The position numbers were made by a program, and so were the translations under genes. Of a DNA stretch of 8,621 bases, positions 5,062 to 8,621 are shown piece after piece. Origin of the DNA: Muribaculaceae bacterium (GTDB taxonomy: Bacteria; Bacteroidota; Bacteroidia; Bacteroidales; Muribaculaceae). The stretch lies in the NCBI GenBank assembly GCA_017962285.1, contig JAGCVR010000223.1, forward strand, positions 1 through 8,621, given 5' to 3'. Below the pieces are notes generated by a model. That model was not told the DNA's origin. It did no database searches and was given only the letters and a program-made list of their open reading frames with translations. Within the stretch, counting starts at the first letter, position 1. Each line of letters opens with the position of its first letter.

Positions 5062-5571
5062 AAATATGCGACATCGCTCACAAACTATGTGAATGTATGT
5101 ATGGCAGACTTGTGTTTCCAGATGTATGCCGAAGTTGCTGATGTGGACCAGCTGCTTAATATGATACGGTCATCAAGTGATTTAAGAGACCACATCAGGT
5201 TTAACGGAGAAGACCAGCCGCTGCAGCTCATGAATCCTGCCGGATTCTTCAGGAAATACTTGATGCCAGGCGTTCCCGCAAGTGCAAGCATCGGCGACAT
5301 TGTTACGCTGAAGAAGGGCTACTACAAAGGCGTGGTGTTCAGCATCCCCGGTGCCGAGGTGCTCATCAACGGCGAGTGGAAGCCTTACGACAGCACCAAC
5401 AAAGACCTCATCACCGCTCAGAACCCGTTCACGTTGCAGTGGCGGCTCAACGGCTCCCGCCTGCGCAAACTCGGCTACAAGCCAGGCGACACCCTCGCAG
5501 GCAAAGTTATCGCAGTCGATGACCAATGGAACGATCTCAACCTCTCCATTGATATCTCTCTCGAACTGTAA
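5062..5571 (+). CDS. Hypothetical protein (C-terminal segment of the composite frame)
   Basis: Open from just after the TGA at 5059 to TAA at 5571 (169 codons). If translated alone, the start would be GTG 5089 or ATG 5101. I do not recognise the family. The sequence shows FQMYAEVADVDQLLNMIRSS, FRKYLMPGVP, then a probably beta-rich part (GDIVTLKKGYYKGVVFSIPG, EVLINGEWKPYD) and KPGDTLAGKVIAVDDQWNDL near the end. Repeated GDxVxL/GDTLAGKVIAV patterns suggest small beta-barrel folds; this is inference. Codon use becomes GC-rich toward the 3' end, like the neighbouring housekeeping genes, whereas the 5' part is AT-rich. A strong hairpin follows 29 bases after the stop. There is no obvious promoter directly upstream, consistent with it being the 3' part of a longer gene. 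Confidence 0.6.
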   Translation, partial: KYATSLTNYVNVCMADLCFQMYAEVADVDQLLNMIRSSSDLRDHIRFNGEDQPLQLMNPAGFFRKYLMPGVPASASIGDIVTLKKGYYKGVVFSIPGAEVLINGEWKPYDSTNKDLITAQNPFTLQWRLNGSRLRKLGYKPGDTLAGKVIAVDDQWNDLNLSIDISLEL

Positions 5572-5600
5572 CAGGAATGATGACACATAAACCCAAATCG

Positions 5601-5630
5601 GCGGACAGGCAAAACCTGTCCGCTAATTTT
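5601..5630. terminator. Terminator between the hypothetical gene and tyrS (probably bidirectional)
   Basis: GCGGACAGG-CAAAA-CCTGTCCGC is a perfect 9-pair hairpin, followed on the plus strand by TAATTTTAT. It lies 29 bases after the plus-strand stop and about 40 bases after the tyrS stop on the minus strand, between two convergent genes. The minus-strand T tract (CGATTTGGGTTT) is weaker, so termination of tyrS there is less certain. Confidence 0.75.
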
Positions 5631-5662
5631 ATATCCGTTCGAGGAATTATCCCTCTCTAAAC

Positions 5663-6964
5663 TTATTTCACGATGAGCAGATAGTAGTTCTTCTTGCCGC
5701 GCTGCGCAAGGATGTATTTGTCGTTTAGCAAATGTTCGGCGGTCACCGTCATATTGGGGTCGGCAACCTTTTCCTTGTTCAGGCTCACGCCGCCGCCCTG
5801 AGTGAGTTTGCGCATCTCTCCCTTCGACGGGAACACAGCCGCATCTTCCACCAGCAGGTTGATCAGCGGCACACCGGCAGAGATTTTCTCGCGGCTCACC
5901 TCAAAGGTAGGCACACCCTCGAATACGGAAAGAAGGGTTTCCTCGTCAATCTTGTGAAGGATGTCTTTCGCCTTGTTTGAGAAGAGGATTTGCGAAGCCT
6001 CCACCGCCATTTCATAGTCGGTAGCGGAATGAACCATAATGGTGATTTCCTTAGCCAGCCGCTTCTGGAGAGGACGGAGACCCGGATCGGCTGCCTGCTG
6101 CGCCTCAAGTTCCTGAATTTCCTCAAGCGGAAGGTCGGTGAAGATGCGGATATATTTTGCCGCGTCTTCGTCGCTCACGTTGAGCCAGAACTGATAGAAC
6201 TTATATGGAGAGGTCCGTTTGGGGTCGAGCCACACGTTGCCGCTCTCGGTCTTGCCGAACTTGCCGCCGTCGGCCTTGGTGATAAGCGGGCAGGTAATGG
6301 CGAATGCCTCACCGCCGTTCATGCGACGGATAAGTTCCGTTCCGGTGGTAATGTTTCCCCACTGGTCGCTGCCACCCATCTGCAGACGGCAATTCTCGTG
6401 TTCATAGAGATACAGGAAGTCGTAGCCCTGCAACAACTGATAGGTAAACTCCGTGAAGCTAAGACTATCGCGAGCTGTACCGTTCAGACGCTGCTGCACG
6501 CTGTCCTTGGCCATCATGTAGTTGACAGTGATGTGCTTGCCGATGTCGCGTATGAAATTAATGAAAGTGAAATCCTTCATCCAGTCGTAGTTGTTCACAA
6601 GGATGGCATGGTTTGGCGCATCGCTGTCGAAATCGAGAAAATGCGCAAGCTGCCGGCGGATGCACTCCTGATTGTGCCGCAACGTCTCCTCATCGATGAG
6701 CTTGCGCTCCTGCGACTTCATGGAAGGGTCGCCTATCATTCCGGTTGCACCGCCCACCAGGGCGATGGGGCGATGCCCGGCACGCTGGAAGTGCTTAAGC
6801 ATCATGATGCTAACCAAGTGCCCTATATGGAGTGAGTCGGCTGTGGGGTCGATGCCTACGTAAGCCGAGGTCATTTCCTTATTTAATTGTTCTTCTGTAC
6901 CGGGCATGATATTGTTGATCATGCCACGCCATTTCAGTTCTTCAACGAAATTTATCTTTTTCAT
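5663..6964 (-). CDS. tyrS: Tyrosyl-tRNA synthetase
   Basis: This class I aminoacyl-tRNA synthetase attaches tyrosine to tRNA-Tyr in the cytoplasm. The 433-residue length is typical of bacterial TyrRS. The Rossmann catalytic domain has the HIGH motif at residues 46-49 (SLHIGHL) after the substrate-binding [20 protein letters not shown] at 71-80, the tyrosine-pocket segment [10 protein letters not shown] (174-183) and GGSDQWGNI (197-205). The KMSKS-type loop is KFGKT (235-239). The C-terminal part from about residue 360 ([20 protein letters not shown], ending NYYLLIV) is the S4-like tRNA-binding domain. It has its own promoter, divergent from ruvB, and ends in TAA. I see nothing unusual in it. 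Confidence 0.98.
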   Translation of the reverse strand: MKKINFVEELKWRGMINNIMPGTEEQLNKEMTSAYVGIDPTADSLHIGHLVSIMMLKHFQRAGHRPIALVGGATGMIGDPSMKSQERKLIDEETLRHNQECIRRQLAHFLDFDSDAPNHAILVNNYDWMKDFTFINFIRDIGKHITVNYMMAKDSVQQRLNGTARDSLSFTEFTYQLLQGYDFLYLYEHENCRLQMGGSDQWGNITTGTELIRRMNGGEAFAITCPLITKADGGKFGKTESGNVWLDPKRTSPYKFYQFWLNVSDEDAAKYIRIFTDLPLEEIQELEAQQAADPGLRPLQKRLAKEITIMVHSATDYEMAVEASQILFSNKAKDILHKIDEETLLSVFEGVPTFEVSREKISAGVPLINLLVEDAAVFPSKGEMRKLTQGGGVSLNKEKVADPNMTVTAEHLLNDKYILAQRGKKNYYLLIVK

Positions 6965-7003
6965 CGTATCGTGTGGAAATTAATGTGATTTTCAAAACAG
7001 ATT

Positions 7004-7036
7004 GCAAAGTTACTAAAAAAAACTTGCATCCGACAA
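7004..7036 (-). promoter_or_regulatory. Promoter of tyrS
   Basis: On the minus strand TTG (7036-7034), 21 bases, then TAACTTTGC (7012-7004) fit the Bacteroidetes promoter. The leader would be about 35 bases and is too short for a T-box; none is seen. Confidence 0.7.
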
Positions 7037-7058
7037 GTGATAACTGACAACTATTAAC

Positions 7059-7067
7059 TATCTTTGC
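7059..7067 (+). promoter_or_regulatory. -7 element of ruvB
   Basis: TATCTTTGC matches the TAnnTTTG box, 27 bases before the ruvB ATG. A clear -33 TTTG is not seen at the usual distance. It is back to back with the tyrS promoter; the two -7 boxes are about 46 bases apart. Confidence 0.6.
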
Positions 7068-7094
7068 AATAATGTTTACGTAGAACCACACGAA

Positions 7095-8120
7095 ATGGAA
7101 GAATTCGATATAAGAGCAGAACGCAACCTCGCCGACCGCGACTTTGAGAAAGCGCTGCGACCCATGCAGTTCTCCGATTTTGCCGGACAGAACAAAATCA
7201 TCAAGAACCTGCAGGTGTTTGTCACGGCTGCAAAGATGCGTGGCGAGGCGCTCGACCACATACTGTTTCACGGCCCTCCGGGCTTAGGCAAGACCACACT
7301 GAGCAACATCATTGCCAACGAACTGGGTGTGGGTTTCAAGGTGACATCGGGTCCGGTTCTCGACAAGCCCGGCGATCTGGCTGGCCTGCTCACGTCGCTT
7401 GAGCCTCGCGACGTGCTGTTCATCGACGAGATACACCGGCTCAGCCCCGAAGTGGAAGAATATCTCTACTCGGCTATGGAAGATTACCGCATCGACATAA
7501 TGATCGACAAGGGTCCCGGTGCCCGCTCGGTACAGCTGAACCTGGAGCCGTTCACACTGATTGGCGCAACCACGCGGAGCGGACTGCTCACATCACCGCT
7601 GAGAGCACGATTCGGCATCAACTGCCACCTGGAATACTACACTCACGACGTTCTGGAAAAGATTGTGAAACGCTCGGCACGGATTCTCTCTGTTCCAATC
7701 TCCGACGAGGCCGCCCTGGAAATTGCACGACGCAGCCGTGGTACGCCACGAATTGCCAACTCCCTTCTGCGCCGCGATCGCGACTTCGCCCAGGTGGAAG
7801 GCTCGGGCAAAATCGACACCGACATTGCGCGCTATTCGCTCGAAGCACTGAATATCGACCAGTATGGCCTCGATGAAATCGACAACAAGATTCTGCTCAC
7901 CATTATCGACAAGTTCCACGGAGGGCCTGTGGGAATCACCACCATAGCCACAGCGCTGAGCGAAGACCCCGGAACGGTGGAAGAAGTGTATGAGCCATAT
8001 CTTATTCAGGAGGGATTCATCATGCGCACCCCGCGCGGACGCGAAGTTACCGACCTTGCCTACCGCCACCTGCACCGCAAGCGCACCGGCGTGGCTGGCT
8101 CTCTATTTGAAGACAACTGA
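7095..8120 (+). CDS. ruvB: Holliday junction branch migration ATPase RuvB
   Basis: RuvB is the hexameric AAA+ motor that, with RuvA, drives branch migration of Holliday junctions during recombinational repair. The 341-residue length is typical. It begins with the family-typical stretch [19 protein letters not shown]. Walker A is GPPGLGKT (60-67), Walker B is LFIDEIHR (about 108-115), the sensor 1 region is [12 protein letters not shown], and the sensor 2 segment is [22 protein letters not shown]-terminal winged helix ([20 protein letters not shown], then [12 protein letters not shown]) binds DNA. No ruvA or ruvC is adjacent, as is common in this phylum. The stop is TGA, so UGA still ends translation in this genome. 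A flippase gene follows after 39 bases on the same strand and may be co-transcribed. Confidence 0.98.
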   Translation: MEEFDIRAERNLADRDFEKALRPMQFSDFAGQNKIIKNLQVFVTAAKMRGEALDHILFHGPPGLGKTTLSNIIANELGVGFKVTSGPVLDKPGDLAGLLTSLEPRDVLFIDEIHRLSPEVEEYLYSAMEDYRIDIMIDKGPGARSVQLNLEPFTLIGATTRSGLLTSPLRARFGINCHLEYYTHDVLEKIVKRSARILSVPISDEAALEIARRSRGTPRIANSLLRRDRDFAQVEGSGKIDTDIARYSLEALNIDQYGLDEIDNKILLTIIDKFHGGPVGITTIATALSEDPGTVEEVYEPYLIQEGFIMRTPRGREVTDLAYRHLHRKRTGVAGSLFEDN

Positions 8121-8159
8121 ACACACACCATTCATCACTCTTAATTCACAACTCAAGAC

Positions 8160-8621
8160 GTGGCAAACTTAGGTTCATTGGCAAAGGACACAGCCATCTA
8201 TGGGCTCAGCAGCATCATAGGCCGTTTTCTAAACTATCTGCTTGTGCCGCTTTATACCGCGAAACTCTCAGTGGCGAGCGGAGGCTATGGTGTGATTACC
8301 AACATCTATTCCTACACGGCACTGATTCTGGTAATCCTCACTTTTGGCATGGAGACCACATTCTTCCGTTTCACAAACAAAGAGAACGAGAACCCAAATA
8401 CCGTGTTTTCCACCACACTCATTGCCGTGGGTTCGGTGGCGCTGATGTTTGTGCTGCTGGTCATGGGATTTCTGCCATGGATATCAAGCGGCATGGGCTA
8501 CTCCGACCATCCCGAATACATCGCCGTGATGGCTGTAGTGGTGGCACTTGACGCCTTCCAGGCGATTCCGTTTGCCTATCTCCGTTACAAGCACAAGCCC
8601 ATTAAGTTCGCATCGCTGAAA
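8160..8621 (+). CDS. Oligosaccharide flippase / polysaccharide biosynthesis membrane protein (partial, C-terminus beyond right edge)
   Basis: The open frame runs from GTG 8160 to the window edge (154 codons). The start is chosen because an in-frame TAA lies just upstream (8142) and the N-terminus SLAKDTAIYGLSSIIGRFLN is typical of Wzx-like proteins. Hydrophobic segments are visible near residues 10-35, 50-65 (TALILVILTFGMETTFFRFT), 85-108 (LIAVGSVALMFVLLVMGFLP) and 122-142. Such proteins, in the MATE/MOP superfamily, flip undecaprenyl-linked sugar units across the inner membrane for surface polysaccharide or lipopolysaccharide. It follows ruvB by 39 bases with no terminator between, so shared transcription is likely. 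Its sugar substrate cannot be told. Confidence 0.85.
   Translation, partial: MANLGSLAKDTAIYGLSSIIGRFLNYLLVPLYTAKLSVASGGYGVITNIYSYTALILVILTFGMETTFFRFTNKENENPNTVFSTTLIAVGSVALMFVLLVMGFLPWISSGMGYSDHPEYIAVMAVVVALDAFQAIPFAYLRYKHKPIKFASLK

Larger units (their letters stand above)
4597..5571 (+). other. Composite reading frame interrupted only by TGA codons (candidate UGA-suppressed gene)
   Basis: The two unknown open segments described next (4687-5028 and 5089-5571) are in the same frame. The stretch upstream (from 4556) and the 60 bases between them are also free of TAA and TAG in that frame. The only stops are TGA at 4642-4644, 5026-5028 and 5059-5061; the frame finally closes with TAA at 5569-5571. 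Reading TGA as Gly gives joins such as NPNQINII-G-ISVGGELDKEE and SHNS-G-KITGEGLTNN-G-KYATSL, which are protein-like. The 5' end is uncertain: TTG 4597, TTG 4687 and ATG 4699 are the in-frame candidates, giving about 325, 295 or 290 residues. A tRNA with UCA anticodon starts 42 bases from the first candidate on the other strand. The alternative is two separate genes or a decaying gene whose stops happen all to be TGA. Confidence 0.4.

Noticed and set aside
5990..6835. Long plus-strand open frame (281 codons) opposite tyrS
   Set aside because: It is the antisense shadow of a GC-rich conserved gene; its translation has no recognisable domain and no promoter.
7095..8120. Genome-wide recoding of UGA
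   Set aside because: ruvB and the RNase III-like gene end in TGA at the expected family length or domain end, and the conserved sirtuin, TyrRS and RuvB frames contain no internal TGA. Recoding, if real, is local or partial.
1..8621. Insertion sequence, CRISPR array or phage genes
   Set aside because: I saw no transposase, integrase, terminal inverted repeats, regular direct repeats or phage structural motifs.

Overview
The window looks like a chromosomal segment from a Bacteroidales bacterium, most likely Prevotella-like. The grounds are the promoters (repeated TAACTTTGC/TATCTTTGC -7 boxes of the Bacteroidetes TAnnTTTG type), the lack of Shine-Dalgarno sequences, the character of the TyrRS and RuvB proteins, and a DUF1848 gene. 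The genus is inferred.

Layout: (1) 1-1281, minus strand: an operon of a sirtuin followed by a NrtR-like Nudix protein that runs off the left edge. Its promoter is bracketed by two nearly identical palindromes. (2) 1282-1818: a long AT-rich gap holding that promoter, the DUF1848 promoter and nothing else I can name. (3) 1819-3060, plus strand: a DUF1848 gene split by a frameshift just before its C-terminal cysteine cluster, then a small unknown gene. (4) 3141-3328, minus strand: tRNA-Gln(UUG) with its own promoter and terminator. (5) 3369-4574, minus strand: a probable tRNA-mRNA unit. It consists of an unusual tRNA with anticodon UCA and, about 16 bases on, a gene for a catalytically dead RNase III-like protein with a dsRNA-binding domain and a long basic tail. 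(6) 4556-5571, plus strand: two open segments of unknown function lying in one reading frame that is interrupted three times, each time by TGA and never by TAA or TAG. (7) 5663-8621: tyrS (minus) and ruvB (plus) from divergent promoters, then the start of a Wzx/MATE-like flippase gene.

The most striking part is regions 5 and 6. The UCA tRNA has a glycine-type acceptor stem and U73 discriminator, like the UGA-reading tRNA-Gly of SR1/Gracilibacteria, but carries a 26-base variable region. Next to it, on the other strand, is the frame broken only by UGA. Reading UGA as Gly would join the frame into one protein of roughly 290-325 residues. UGA is still a normal stop here (ruvB and the RNase III-like gene end in TGA), so the model is local suppression, not a genome-wide code change. 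A decayed gene beside an odd tRNA remains the main alternative.

A second theme is enzyme folds missing catalytic residues: the sirtuin has Gln where the catalytic His should be, and the RNase III-like protein lacks the acidic residues of its signature motif.
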